From positions 126,395,602 through 126,459,601 of the forward strand of contig NC_084665.1 of the NCBI RefSeq assembly GCF_028389875.1: a stretch of DNA of 64,000 nt, in the 5' to 3' direction. This document shows positions 50,463-62,900 of the stretch, in pieces. Source of the DNA: Rhea pennata. Its lineage: Eukaryota > Chordata > Aves > Rheiformes > Rheidae. Each line of letters starts with the position of its first letter. Within the stretch, counting starts at the first letter, position 1. Below the pieces are notes generated by a model. It searched no databases. It was not told the DNA's origin and saw nothing but the letters and a program-made list of their open reading frames with translations. A program made the position numbers and the translations under genes.

Positions 50463-52814
50463 CTGAACAATGTGGAGAGTCATACTTCAGTGTCTGGAAA
50501 TGCTCCTCGGTCATTTGGCCGTTTGGCTTGCTAGCACAAACATAGCCATGGCACAGGAAGCAACAAGCAACATGCCAAATAATTTGTTTTTCTCTGCTTG
50601 GGTCTTTTTCAAGCCCACCCAGCAGAGGCAGAGGACCTCAGTCTTCTCAGCTATCCAAAAGGAAGGTTGGTCAGGTTATCTGGAAAGCTGAGGGTGAATT
50701 CTCAATTATCTCCACCAGCTGTCAGCAGTCTGGTCTGAATGCTGATCCTGAGGATGCTAAGGCACTCCCAAGACATCTTGGTAAGAAGATGCAAAAGGAA
50801 AGAAAAAGAGAATTATTTATCAGACGGTTTCTTGCTACATGGAAGGCCAGGACAGTGATAGAAGGATGGCCCAGAGGCCCTGATGGGAGGAGTGGCAGCC
50901 TCCAGCGCATTCTCCAGTGGATGGTGCTTTGTAATGTTGTTGAAAATCCCTCCTGTAGGGAGAAAAAAAAGCCCACCACACACACAAACATCAAAAGCAA
51001 ATGAAAGATTCCTTGCCGTTTCCTCTGGGTGGGATCGGGCACAATGCCACGCAGCAACTGAGATGAGGCAGCTGGGCAGGGAATAGTGTCACAGCTCTCC
51101 TCTCTGACAAAAGCATAGAGATCTCTAACTGCCTGGAAACAGCATGCACTGAGCCCTTTCCCTGGGCCAAGATGAAAGCTCCTAGTGAGAGGATGACTAT
51201 ATGAAGCCGCATTTGTTGGGTTTTGTCTTCCCCTGGGAAGCATGTCTCCGTTCTCTTATCCAGAGGGAGGAAAGGAAAGTTCACAACAGACAAGTTTGCT
51301 TCACTCACTCAAGATCCAATTGACTGCAAGCTTTGCCAAGGACCTTCTGTCAGACCTTGCTGCATCCACTGAAGGCATTTTTGCCCCTGTCATGACCCTC
51401 TGACATACAATACTACCCCATAGCAGATTTAGCAGAAAACAGAAAAACGTACACCCCCACCGGCACTCCTGGACACGGCCCAGTGTATTGTGGCAAACCA
51501 TCTTCACCTTGAACAGCTCTGCTCGCTTCCCACCTCCACCTCAAAGTGAGGTTTACAAATACCCCTGAGCTAGGTTGGAAGGGCCCTAAAGCCCTATATA
51601 TTGATGTATCTGAGCAACATACAGCCAGACTACGGGTAAGCATTGACATCTGTAAACCAGGCAGCTGTTTTTCCCTCAAACACTGAGGGACACAACAGAC
51701 ATAGCCATAGGAAATGACTGCCAACAACATGCACCAACACCTGCTGCTTCCTTTTCAAAGAGGCACAGAGAAATGTGGTGAGCTTTATTGGAGAATACCC
51801 AAGCAAGAAGGGGCATACAATGGTTCAGTGGTCAAAACAGGCCTTCTTCCTTCCCCCAAAGTTAAATCCTTATCACTCAGACAAGACCACATGCTTTTAT
51901 ATGCTCTCCCTAAAGTCCTCAACTGGTTTCTGCACACCTCCACACAATACTTTGTAGCTTGGGGTCTCTGGGCCAAGAACCTTAAGAAATTTGAAGTAAC
52001 CATATAACTATTTAATTGTAGAATGCAATAAGGTTGCTCAAGGGCAAATTACTTTTGGCAAATTTGTTTTTGTTATCCCTGCTTACCTTCTTGCCCTTCA
52101 TTAGTCCATAAGGGAACCTCAAGAGAACAAACATTTTCCCAGGACCAGAAGTAAGGCTGGCCTCTGTGGTCTTCCACATCCTCCTTCTTGCCTTTCTTAA
52201 GATGTTTATGTCATTGGGGGAGGTCAGGTGGCTGAAAAAGGCCTACTGCAATAGTTTTTCATAGATGATTGACAGTAGCCTCATGATCCCATCAGAGAGC
52301 TCTTTCAGAATCCCATCCAGTCTCTGATGTGGGCAGACCTAGTCTCACTAAATAGACCCTATCCTGTTTTTCCCTCCACTGCTGGCTGCCCTTCTCCTTC
52401 CCAATCGCCGCTGTTATGTGCTGAAGCCTGGAGCAGCCTTAGCATGTAAAAAGTGAAGCAAGAAACTGCATTCATTTTTTTCCATGATTATCCATCACTA
52501 TACTATCTCCTCCATTCAACAACAAATACACAGTTTTCCCTGAAGTATTCTGCAAAATACTTGCAGACTCCCTTTTTGTTATTCTTAACATCTTTGGCCA
52601 GCATTAGCTCCAGCTGGCCCTCAGCCTTCCTAATTTTATTCCTAGGAACGCAAGCAATGCTTTCACACGCTTTCATTTTCTGTTCTTTTCCCACTTCTTG
52701 TACATTCTCTTTTAGCAGCTTAGCTCATCAAAAGTTTCTTGATTAGTCAGGCAGGCTTCGTGCTGAAATTCCTGATCTTTCTGGGCAAAGGGAAGGCTCT
52801 CAGTAGAAGTTCTC

Positions 52815-52861
52815 AAAAAACAAACAAAAACAACAACCCCCCCCGCTATCTCTCTCTCTCT
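52815..52861. repeat. Low-complexity A/C-rich then CT-repeat tract
   Basis: An A-rich CAAA-type run passes into eight cytosines and then a (CT)n run ending TCTCTCTCTCTCTT. It is a composite simple repeat with no sign of coding function. Confidence 0.85.
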
Positions 52862-53729
52862 TGAACAATCTCCCCTCAGAGCAACCTCTGTGAGCAAGAT
52901 GAGGTCAACACTTCTGAAGTCCAGAGTCATAAATCCACCATTCATCTTCTCAGGCCTTTCTCCTTATCATGAGACCAGCCATCTCACAGCTACTACAGGC
53001 CAAGCTGCAGCCCACAACCGCAACCACCCTCTATTCTTCCCCCAGTAACAAGCAGCAGTTCAAGCAGGTTGATGAGGAAGTTGACTGGCTTTGATTGAGG
53101 ACACCTGATGAGTCTGAAAGTTAATGTGGGGAAGGCAAGGGTGGTAGATAAAAAAGCAGGCAGACACAGATCCCAATGGTGCAAGTTTTTCTTATAAAAA
53201 TGAGTTAGAAATAGGACCAGTCCTGTTCTCACTGGAACTTGTCTGGATCCCTTCCAGATGTCATCCTACCTTACTGCTTTCTGTCCTTTTCTCCTTTCTC
53301 ATTCAGTAACATATGCGCAGTGGGGTACATCGGATTCAGTTCATAACTCATTTCTTTGCATGTTTTAGCCGTGTCAGTGAAAACTTAGGTGGGTTCATTA
53401 CTCCACTTCCCCCCAAGGCTGCACAAACACTTGTGTTAGTGCACGGTGGTGGGCCGTACAGGGGTGAGAGTGAGGAGATACAGACAGGACCGCTCCTCTC
53501 TGTGGCACCAGTTTGTACCGCTAATATAAGCAACTGTATTTGCATTTACCCTCCTCCCCAAGCACTGAACCAGCCTGCATTTATTTGGCATGGACAGACA
53601 TTCATCCCAGCCTGGCCAAGGAATTAGGTCATGTAAAGAACACAGGGGGCTTGCTTTTTTTCCTTATATTGTGCTGTCTTCCTTTTCCTTTTCTGCAGTT
53701 GATGGGAGAGTCTATCTGAAGCCTGGCTG

Positions 53730-54250
53730 TCAGCATTGCGGTCGGTAGGAATAAGGCTTTTCAAGAGCAAGTAAAGAATACAAGCCCGGCAGATCTAAGA
53801 AATGCCATCATGGGTCAGCCTCCCACCGCTCCGAACTTAGCTCGCCTTTCTTTAGGAGTGGTGCCCTGCAGAGAGTGTTTACTTCTGCTTCTCTGCTCCC
53901 CTCATGCGGCTCTTTGTTTCCCTTTCACCGCTTAACAGCTGCAGGGATTTGATCACCTGCAACGTGTTAATTACAATGTACCACTCTCCACCATTTCTGC
54001 AAAAAAAAAAAAAAAAAAAAAAAAAGCAAAGAAAGATCCCCTTTTAGTTTTTCCCCGGGGACCCACTTTGTGTATCGGCCTCCAGTTTCTTCGGAGAACA
54101 GCTCTGCCCCTCCGCCTGGCGCAGCTCCTCCGCACAAAGCTCTCGTTGTGCTCGTGCTGGACCCGAGCCAGCCAAGGCTGTAAGCACATGCTTATCTTTA
54201 AGCGAAAGCAATGTTCCTGGCTGCAGCAAGACCGTTCTTCAACGGAGACA
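53730..54250. promoter_or_regulatory. CpG-enriched patch around an A25 tract
   Basis: CpG is locally frequent (for example GCGGTCGG near 53739, CCCCGGGG near 54054, and CTCCGCCTGGCGCAGCTCCTCCGC in pieces across 54111-54134). This contrasts with the CpG-poor surroundings. It could be a small promoter or enhancer of a neighbouring gene not in the window, or merely unmethylated germline DNA. No recognisable exon is inside. Confidence 0.25.
54001..54025. repeat. Poly-A tract (A25)
   Basis: Twenty-five consecutive adenines, the longest homopolymer in the window. The sequence before it shows no polyadenylation signal or recognisable retrocopy. Confidence 0.95.
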
Positions 54251-55629
54251 AGGAACACATCATGCCAGGCATCTGGTCTCCTCCTCTGGGTGCTTAAGAA
54301 ATATCCTCTTTCATAGCTCATGGCAACGAGACCCATCTCCAGTCTGACCTATGACGGTGCCTGTAGAATATCCACCTGCGGCATCCACGCTATGTTGTTG
54401 CGTGGGTCTCTGGGAAAAGGCCAACTTGCCTGCAGGGTGATGATGCCAGCCCTTACCGGCGCCAAGACAGTGATCTAACCATTGGCCAACCCTTCTTCTT
54501 AAAATTGGAGCCAAAGAGCACTGGTGGAAAGGGGGAGTAATATCAGGATGACCGAATTCCTGGGGTCTGGGTTTGTTTGGGACCTGCTTGTGTAATGCAG
54601 ACTCTACATAAAGATTTGCCCATTTTCTGTTCTTTCTTCCAGGGCTGCACTCATAGTTCATGAAAGTAAACCCATTGGGCAGTGTGGTGGAGCACAGAAC
54701 ATCTCCTACACCCCGTTTAGACACCGTAATGTACTGGAACTGGCAAGGGGGACATCAGGCTCCCCAGGCAGGCTTTGAAGGGCTCCGGCCAGCTCAGGAT
54801 TCTTCCAGGGCTCACCCCAGTCTCCCAGGGCAATTGCTAATGGGGCCAGGGAAAAGTCAGGAGGTTCTGGAAACACCACCATGCTGACACTCCCCTGGGA
54901 TTAAAAGGCTAAATTCATGATGCTCACGTACCTGGAGGGTTTTCACACATTGCAGAGGCTGTTTCTCTGGTGGAAACTGAGTTAGGAGACAGGTGTTTTG
55001 GGGGATGGTTTCTTTCAAGGACTGGTTTCAAAGGAGAAGACAGAGATTTCATGTCTGCAGTGGGCTCAGCAGAAAGAGGTTTTTTTAGGATTCCCTCTGT
55101 CCTGTTCTACCCTAGAAAGGTGGCAATTTGCCCTGTTGCTATAGGTTTCTCTTCTGCAGGCTGTACTTACAGCCCTCTAGCCTCACAAGGAAGTCATGGG
55201 CTTTGGGCTTGTTTTGGTAGGGCTGCCTGCAGGCAGTGAGCTCTGTGTGCTCTGCTATTCCTCCTGAGCTGACTGTGAATCCTGGAGGGGAAAACACACT
55301 GCTCCACTGATGCAGGAGCACCCTTAAGCTCAGAGGAGACCTCACCCCTGTGTTATTGTAGAGTTTCCTTTAAGGGGAACACACTTTGCTCTTGCTGGTG
55401 AGAAGACCAACAGTTGCAGGCTGATTCTTTCGCAGGAAGAAATCTTCTGCCCAGAGGGTGCAGACCAGTTACCTACCCACCTCCAGAGCAAGCCATGAAT
55501 CCTGATAGCTTATGCACATCAGCAGTCATTTTTTGCAATTCTAGCAGTGTAGGAAAAAGCAGGAAGGTGTCTCTTACAGAGAAAATTCACTGAGGCTCTC
55601 CTACAGGAGAGGAGAAACCTGTTTCTTCC
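54251..55629. other. Non-coding spacer between CpG patches
   Basis: No gene was recognised. A minus-strand ORF (54311-54724) has no identifiable domain. A weak tRNA A-box-like word occurs on the minus strand at 54479-54488 with no matching B box. Confidence 0.45.
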
Positions 55630-55850
55630 ATCCCCAGCTGGCACTGCCTGCGGGAGCGATGCGCAGTGGGAAGAACAAAGACGCTCCCGTTAAAACCCGC
55701 GAGACAAACAAAAAGTGAGAACTTCAGGGATATGTGAGCAGCAGACAAAGTCGTGCTGAGGAGGGGAGGGAGGCGAGGGGATGGCTCCGAGGCTGTCGGC
55801 CGTGTTGCCATGGATTTCGCACTAATTGGCCGCTTCCTCGCCTGGTAGCA
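55630..55850. promoter_or_regulatory. CpG-enriched patch
   Basis: A dense cluster of CpG occurs within about 220 bases (GCGGGAGCGATGCGC near 55650, CCCGCGAGA near 55696, GTCGGCCGTG near 55796, TTCGCAC near 55816). Purine-rich GGAGGGAGG words lie between. It is a candidate small CpG island or enhancer. No TATA box, recognised exon or gene is attached to it. Confidence 0.28.
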
Positions 55851-57179
55851 AAAAGAAGGGAGGGAAGTGTTTGGAGCACAGAGAAGCTGCCTTCCAACCT
55901 GAGCTGTCTCCTGTGACCATCTGCCAGCCTGAAGGGCCAAAATTCACTGTTATGAAATATGCTGGGAATTAGGGAGGCCAGAAACTGCATCCCCAAGCCA
56001 AGGACAGCTGCTCCGTGGCAAGTCATGAGGCCCCTGGCTGGGATCTCTGTTCCAGCCCCATTTTCCCGCAGGGCTTCCCAAGTGGTCCAGATAGTGTCAG
56101 ATGTGTCATGCAGATAATGGGAAGAGGTAACTCACAGGAGCAGGTGGTGTGACCAGCGTTTTTGTGTGTCCAGCAGCCTGCCCACAGCTGTAGCTCTATG
56201 AGGGCAGCAGAACTTCTGCAGATTCCAAACAAACCTCCAAAGCCTTCCTCTTCCTCTGAAATACAGACATTAACATGCTTCCCTCCATGAAGCCACCTCT
56301 CTTTATATTTCTTCTTTCTCCTGCACCGGCATGTGTCTGTGAGAATGTTTCTCTTTGAGGTGTTCAGGATGTTATTGTCTACCTGGACTGGGCAGGATGG
56401 GAGCAAGCCTGGGCTGAATCACCTTTCTTCTGAGTGGTCTTTTTTTTATTCAGCTCTGTTTTTCAGATGAGGAAACTAAAAAGCCCTTGATGTCCTGAAC
56501 CACAGTGCAGCCCTGCAAATGCTGTTTCTCTCCTGCTTCTGGCATCTGATTCAAATATGTAGCAACATTGCTAGCTGAGTGCAAATGGGAGGACAGGAAC
56601 ATTGTGTTCCAGCACTTGCAGAGCACTAGCGGTGTCAATGTAGTGGTCAGGGATGTGCTTTGGTACAGGTGCAAGTTATAGTGGTAGAAGGAGGCTGTGG
56701 AAGATGGAGGACATCAACCTTCCCTGCAAGGTAAGACCCAGCACATGTGTGCTCCAGCCTGCTGAGACACAACCAAAGTCCACCCTTCCCAGGTCACATA
56801 ACAGGCCAATGTCAGAGAGACAGATGTGGTTAACCCGGAAAGCCCACAGGGCCGAAAGGGAGCTGGGATGGAGCATCAGAGGGCAACCTGGGGAAAGCCA
56901 AGCACTAGTAGTGCTGGCTTCCCTGAGGGTGCTGCTGTCTTCCTTGACTAAAGGAAAAGCCTGCCAGAGGTGGTACCAGTGTGAGACATCTGAGGAGTCA
57001 AAGCCAGCACTAAGTATTCAGGGAGGCAATCACACATCAACAAGCATGGGTTTGAAGAGCTCCCTGCAGTCATAAAGGGACTATAATTTATTAAGCTGAC
57101 TGCTACAACTCATTAATTGAGCTCAGATATGTAAAAAGCTCTCCGGCTGGAATGTGGCTTCCAAGAGTGTAATGCATCT
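55851..57179. other. Non-coding, no gene recognised
   Basis: Nothing recognisable as a gene. A nine-codon frame with a good Kozak context runs from ATG at 56704 to a consensus donor (AAG followed by GTAAGA) at 56730-56736. It is noted only as a weak exon-like signal. Confidence 0.45.
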
Positions 57180-57510
57180 GCTGGGTACGAGTGTGCATGT
57201 CTGTGTGTTTGTGTGCATCTGTGTACAATAATGTGAAACACAGCGGATGTGTTTGTGTATGTGCACGCAGTGCAAGGAATGGCATGTGTGTACCATTCTA
57301 CATATGTGTCTTTGTACATGTCCGTGTGCCACAAGGTGTGTGTGCATGTGCATAGACCAGACTGAGCATGTTCATACAGGCAGCACAGAGTTTGTGTGTG
57401 CATGTGCGTATCACAGGATACGAGTATATAGGAAACATGTTTTAGTAGTGTATTTGCTACCTAGTGATAATAAACAGTGATGTGTGTGTGTGTGCACGCG
57501 CGCACCATTA
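57180..57510. repeat. Degenerate TG-rich tract
   Basis: About 330 bases of interrupted TGTGTG and TGCATG words, ending in a cleaner alternating purine-pyrimidine run at about 57481-57503 (TGTGTGTGTG then CACGCGCGCA). This looks like an old, decayed (TG)n microsatellite with one fresher segment. The alternation gives it Z-DNA potential. Minus-strand ORFs here are low-complexity His/Thr-rich artefacts. Confidence 0.8.
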
Positions 57511-59884
57511 TGCTTGTGCACATATGCACTCAGCAATACACTTCAGCGCATTGGCATGAATAAGTATGTCTGCACCTCATTGCCTGTTCCAGTGAAGCAT
57601 GAGGTGCGTGTGAGTCACTGCAATACTCATTTTAATCTTCATTTTCAGATTGTTTCCTTGAAGAGCACTAAGGGGCAGGAGTCAGGCTGCAGAGCTGAAC
57701 ACGCTGATGCTCTGAGAGGCAGTAAATCAGCCTGGACACACATCACCTTCTGGACAGTCAGATGGGCCAAACGGACAATTATTGTCCCGTGGCTGGTCTG
57801 TGATGTTCAGCCACCTTGCTACTGCCTGCTTGATGCTCCTGCAACCACAGCAGACACACACGGGCAAGGCATAAAACCCCTGCAGAAGCTGCTGGACCAT
57901 CCTGCTCCTGGGAGCTCTTGCCAGTGAAGCTAGGTTGCAAGGTGAAGAGCAGTGTTGGCCATCCTTGGGGAGAGGAATGAAGAACAGCCCTTTGGTATCA
58001 AAACAGCAGCTCCCAAATGAGAGCTCGTGGTCCTTCAACAATGCAGAAGACACTGTGGTCTGGCTATGGGAGCTCAACTTAGTCTCCTGCCTGCGGTCTG
58101 CATTCAGGAAGGGTTTTGCTTCCCTGTAGCCAGCATTTCTCCCAACGTAGGCCCCATGAAGGGCTCCATACTCAAAAACACAAGCACAAATACTAGCTAT
58201 AGCAGTTCCTAAGCTAAATTTGGTGGAAGTCGGCACCCTTTACCACTCTCAGAGCCAGGATCCTAGGGGCCACAAAGGATACACATTTTTAACCTTGCCC
58301 CCACCAAGTCAAAGATGTTGGAAGCAGCTGACATCTCATGATCCCCCTGAAACTCACTGAGGATTTTCAAAGGACATTGGTCCTTTGCCCTCATAAACAT
58401 CAACCGCTGGAGAAGAGAAGACAGTACAGTGGTTGTCTCTGCAGTCGTTGTCTCCTCTTGTGATGCTGGGCCAGTGCTTCTCCCCCCTGCAACCTCCTGC
58501 TCCTGGATGGGGCACTCTTCTTTTCCAAATCCCCCTCTCCTCTAAATCAGTTGCCAGCTCTTTGTTGTTTTATCTCCCCCAGCTCATCTGCCTCCCTGAT
58601 GTTCCCTCCAACACTCCTACCCTGTTTCTTCCCTGAAATGCCCTCAGCTGCAGCAGTAAGATAAGGTTATGCGTTTGAAACAGATGCAAATGTCTTTCCT
58701 TCTGCCTTGCTTTACAGCTGGTTGCCAGACACTCCTACTCCAGCCACTTTGATAGACTGACGATAGTGTCAATGCCATAGAAACCCCTGCCTGGCTCGGG
58801 ATTCACATGTTTCCTGGCATTTTGCTTGCTTCTTGCTCCACATCCCAAACAGTCAAATATTTGCTTTTCCTTGTATCATTTTCTTGTAGAAATAAGAGCT
58901 GGAGGAAAAAAGACAAAATGCTCTCAGCTCACTCAGCCCATCTGTCCTCTGTGTCAGTGTAGAATTCATTAAAGGAGAGGAAATAATTAAAGAGGAAATG
59001 AATAAAAATGATGCTAGTCCAACTCACCACTTTACAGTTTAGCAGCGTTCCTTAATATTCTCTCTGCTCAGATGCTAGTGCTTGTCCCACACCAGCTGGA
59101 TCCAAAGGGATCCTTTTTCTTGCCTGCACTTGGAGCATTGGTTTGGAGCATTATATAAAAGCAAAATTCAAGTTTGTGGTAGGCAGGAATGCAAAACAAG
59201 AGCTGAGCATTGCATGGGTCCTTAAAGACTAAAAAGAAAAGCATTCCCTTGGGACTTGTGGCCTCTACTGTATGTGTTGACTTGCCTGACAAGGGAGCCC
59301 CAGCAGCCTCTGTGGTGGTACCTCATCTTCTGGATGGACCTGCTGCTGACACTCTGCCAGGCTCAGGCAACAGCCAGGTGGGCACCACTTCCAGAATTAT
59401 TCTGGGCATCTATCAAACATTTTTCCTTTTATCATGGGTTTTTAACAGTGGTTGTTGAGGTTCTCACCCCACCCAGATGCTGCAAAATCCAGAGCCCAGA
59501 AGTATGGTGGCCAGGCTTAAATCCCATACACCTGAGCTTAGAGGCTCTCTGAACTGTCTAAAGCCACAGCAAAAACTCTCAAATATAGTCACTTTTATCA
59601 GCAGCTTTTTTATTCCCTGTGTTGGCAGTTTTCAGGTACCAAAGGCCTAGCCAAAGCTTTAATTAGTTTGGATCTACAAGATCCACCAGAGACAGTGTTC
59701 ACCATCCAGGTCCCAAAGGACCAGTGTCATCCTCACAAGAGCCTTTACTGAACCATAAGGCAGGGCAAGAAAATGACCATACTTCCATTCCTCCTCAGAA
59801 CCTCATTTTAGGGGTGAATCTTCATATCTTCATCCTTGGCCCCCATACCTGAGATTCTGCCATCACTGAAGGGCTTTTTTTTTT

Positions 59885-59928
<44 letters not shown>

Positions 59929-62900
59929 ACAGTTCAAACACAACAATGCTACATGAATTTTTCTAGCTCCTTCTTTGAAGCTTGGACTCCACAAAGATGG
60001 TATCTCACTAAAGAGGATGGATGCTTTAGCCCAGGAGCCAGGTGGTTTTTGAGGACTCCCGAAGGCAAATGTCAATGTTCAGGCTCAGAAACATCTCCCT
60101 AGCACACTTAGGCCAGTGATCAGCAGCTGTGGCTGGGGACAACTGTCTCTGCTTCACTGAGCTGTTACAGCTTCTGCCTTGGGATGCAGGTCTGGGAGAG
60201 ATTCACCAGCTCGCTGTGCTGAGATGCTCTCCATGACCACAACAGCAAAAGAGACACTCATCTGTGCTCTGATGTGAGTTGTGGGAGGGCCAAAAGCATC
60301 CAAGCAGTTTAACCTTGATCCTTATTTCCAAAACAGGCAGGTTCCAGCTAAAGCAAAACAACCAGAGACAACTCTCACCCCTCCTCCTTTTAGCCCAGGA
60401 AGCCTATCCAAGGCCTGGAGTTTTGCTCTGAGGAGGAAAGAGAGTCAGGCAGGGGCTGCAACTCAGGACAAAAGTGTGTTAATTTAGTGTGGAGAGTTTT
60501 TGTCTCTCATTCCTCACTTGCCAAGTGAAGAATGTGCTCCTTTCCCATCCCCAATCAGTTCCTATTCATATTCTGAGCTCATTTATTGCAGTGGGAGCTC
60601 TGCATCCCTCTAGCTGCGCTGCGAAGCACATCTGCATCATGATGTAGTCAGAAACCCAGGTCTTCAAATCAATTACTGACCTTCAGCCACTCCAGAAATT
60701 GCTCAGGATAGATTTGCGTGTTGGATGTGCGACAGAGAGACTCAGCCTCATTTTATGCCTCTCTGCTTTTCTGGCTTCCTCAGAGTAGAATTGTGATTTA
60801 TTTGGTAGATCAAATTAATTATGCCTCACAACATTTCCCTGTTTGTCATGATCTTCTTTTTCTTGGTATCCATTCTGACTGTTGATGCATGGGCTGTTTT
60901 TAGCTTTTCTTTTTTCCCTAAGCCTTTGACACTTATAAGATGATGCTGATTGTGTATCCCTCTGCTTGTAGTCCACCCCCTTTTTCCTCCACATAACTTG
61001 TAAACCCGTTGATCCCAAACAAATTTGACAGAGTACTGAATCTCAGAGATGTTACATTCCCACAAATGTTTAAGTGTTTTTCCGTCAGTGTATTTATCCA
61101 GCAGTGGAACGTGCTTGAGAGTGACTACTCAGACTATGTCTGTACCAGTAAACTAACCCTTGCCTCAGCCTGTCCTCTGCCCTGGGGACCAGTCTGGTCC
61201 TATTCAGCTATCATGAAAGTGGTAGATAAGGCAAATTTAGAAACACCTTTCACCACATCCTAGAGAGCAGGTGGTGAAACTGGGAAGGAAATCAGTTTAA
61301 AATAGGTATCAGAAAGTAACTCTTTGCACAATGGGTATCAGAAAGTGTCAGCAGGATCAAAAAAAGAGCTAGAAAAATTCATGGACTGCAGGCCCATTCA
61401 TAGATGTTGAAGATGAGGCTGGGATGTCCTCTCAAGCATTCCAGGTTCCAGAGGTGTAGATGCTGGGGTGGTGTGGGAGAACTGGCTCACAGCCAGTTGC
61501 CAAGTTCATGTACTCTCCTTAAAAAGCACCTCTTTTGCCAATGTGGGCCCAAGGGACCAGGCTCTGACCCACAGGAATGCTTCCTATGTTTGTTCCACTT
61601 TTTATCACCCCCAGATTCTCACAGTCCCTCTTCAAACTGAGGCCTCAGTGTGCTAGGGGCTTTACAAACACACCCTGAGGGGCCCAGCCTGGGGGCAGGA
61701 CATCCAATGGAGGAACACAGGGACATCAGTCACCAAGGGCAGTGTTGCAGCAGGGTAGAGGTCCTGCAGACCAAGCAGATGCAACCAGGGCTTGTGCTGT
61801 GTGGGTCATTTCCAGATCATTCCCAGCACAGCTCAAGCACTTTATACCCACTCCTGACCACACCATGCGGCAGCATTAACACAGTGCAATGCTGATTTTG
61901 GGGTGCTGGATGGTCTCTGTGGATAAACGGTCCAAGGCAGAAATCCTCCAAAGATAAAGGCTTCAGAAAACATCTCAGGGGGCTTTGGGAGGATAATTTC
62001 CCTCTACAAACAGTTCTCAGTATCCTGCCGGCATCACATGCCAAGCAAAGCCAGGAGCATTGGAGAGGCATGTCACTGCTTGCTGAACCGTGCACATAAA
62101 GAAGCTGATATCATTTGTCTCAGTGAACTAGTTATTAATTCTTGCAGCTGGGAGGGAAGGCATTCTTCTTTCCTTGGTGGTGTCCAATTCTGACAGAAAA
62201 TGAAAAGGCAGAAATGTAGGCTCTCCCACACTTACAGAGCACATGGACTTTTGGCCAGATCTGAGTCTCTTCCGAGCCATCTGTGGAGACACTGAGAAAG
62301 CACCTGGCGTGTACGCATTTGCTGTGTAAACTTCCAATCTGAACATTGCCAATGCTCAGATCTAGCTAAATTTGGTGGGTGGCTTTTTAGCCTTTTTTAG
62401 GAGGAAAAAAAAAAAGCCAAACCTGTTCTGTGTTCATTTATAAATCCCTACGCACTCTTGCATGCATACATCCAGACTGCCAAATAAATAAGTAAATATG
62501 GGAAGGCTGCTTTAGTTCTCCTAGGATTTTATCCTCAGCCCACTGCTGAATATCAGAGCATCTCCTGAACAAAATCAGTAGTGAGCTCAGACTTCCAGCA
62601 GGCTTCAAGGAGGCTCTAGAGTTGCTCCTCTCCTGACATAAGAGATCAGCTTTGGGATTGTATTATTTCAGTTTCTGTTAAATCCCCTCCCTCTTTTCCT
62701 GGTTGTTTGGGGCTTAAGGGAGAGGGAGGGTGGTGAGAAATGTGCCTGTAAATGCTATGTAGGAGGACAGTTGTAGGCCAGATTTTGAAGAGACAGGAGG
62801 GTGCCAACATCAGCAAGGCTCCTGGGAGAATTAGGAGTCTCACATGGGTATAAAACCCTGGTCTCTGGCATAGGACTGTTTTTAGCTCCAGCCCCAGCCA

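Larger units (their letters stand above)
46659..53729. other. Non-coding spacer downstream of FAM167A
   Basis: No gene is recognised. The ORF on the minus strand at 50722-51243 shows no domain. The stretch at 47880-48130 is strongly AT-rich and contains two octamer words (47932-47939, 48045-48052). By mammalian synteny the next gene on this side would be TDH or MTMR9 on the opposite strand, but none of their exons was recognised. Confidence 0.5.

Noticed and set aside
50722..51243. 173-codon minus-strand ORF, considered as a possible TDH or other neighbour exon
   Set aside because: The translation contains none of the Rossmann-fold or catalytic words of TDH and resembles no family I recognise.
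54471..54500. tRNA A-box-like word TGGCCAATGGTTAGATCACT on the minus strand, considered as a tRNA or tRNA-derived SINE
   Set aside because: No B box at the expected distance and no cloverleaf can be drawn; insufficient for a tRNA or SINE call.
57103..57403. Minus-strand His/Thr-rich ORFs
   Set aside because: They are translations of the TG/CA-rich simple repeat in three frames.
57484..58236. 147-codon plus and 169-codon minus ORFs next to the TG-rich tract
   Set aside because: The plus ORF starts inside the repeat, and neither has a domain; chance frames.
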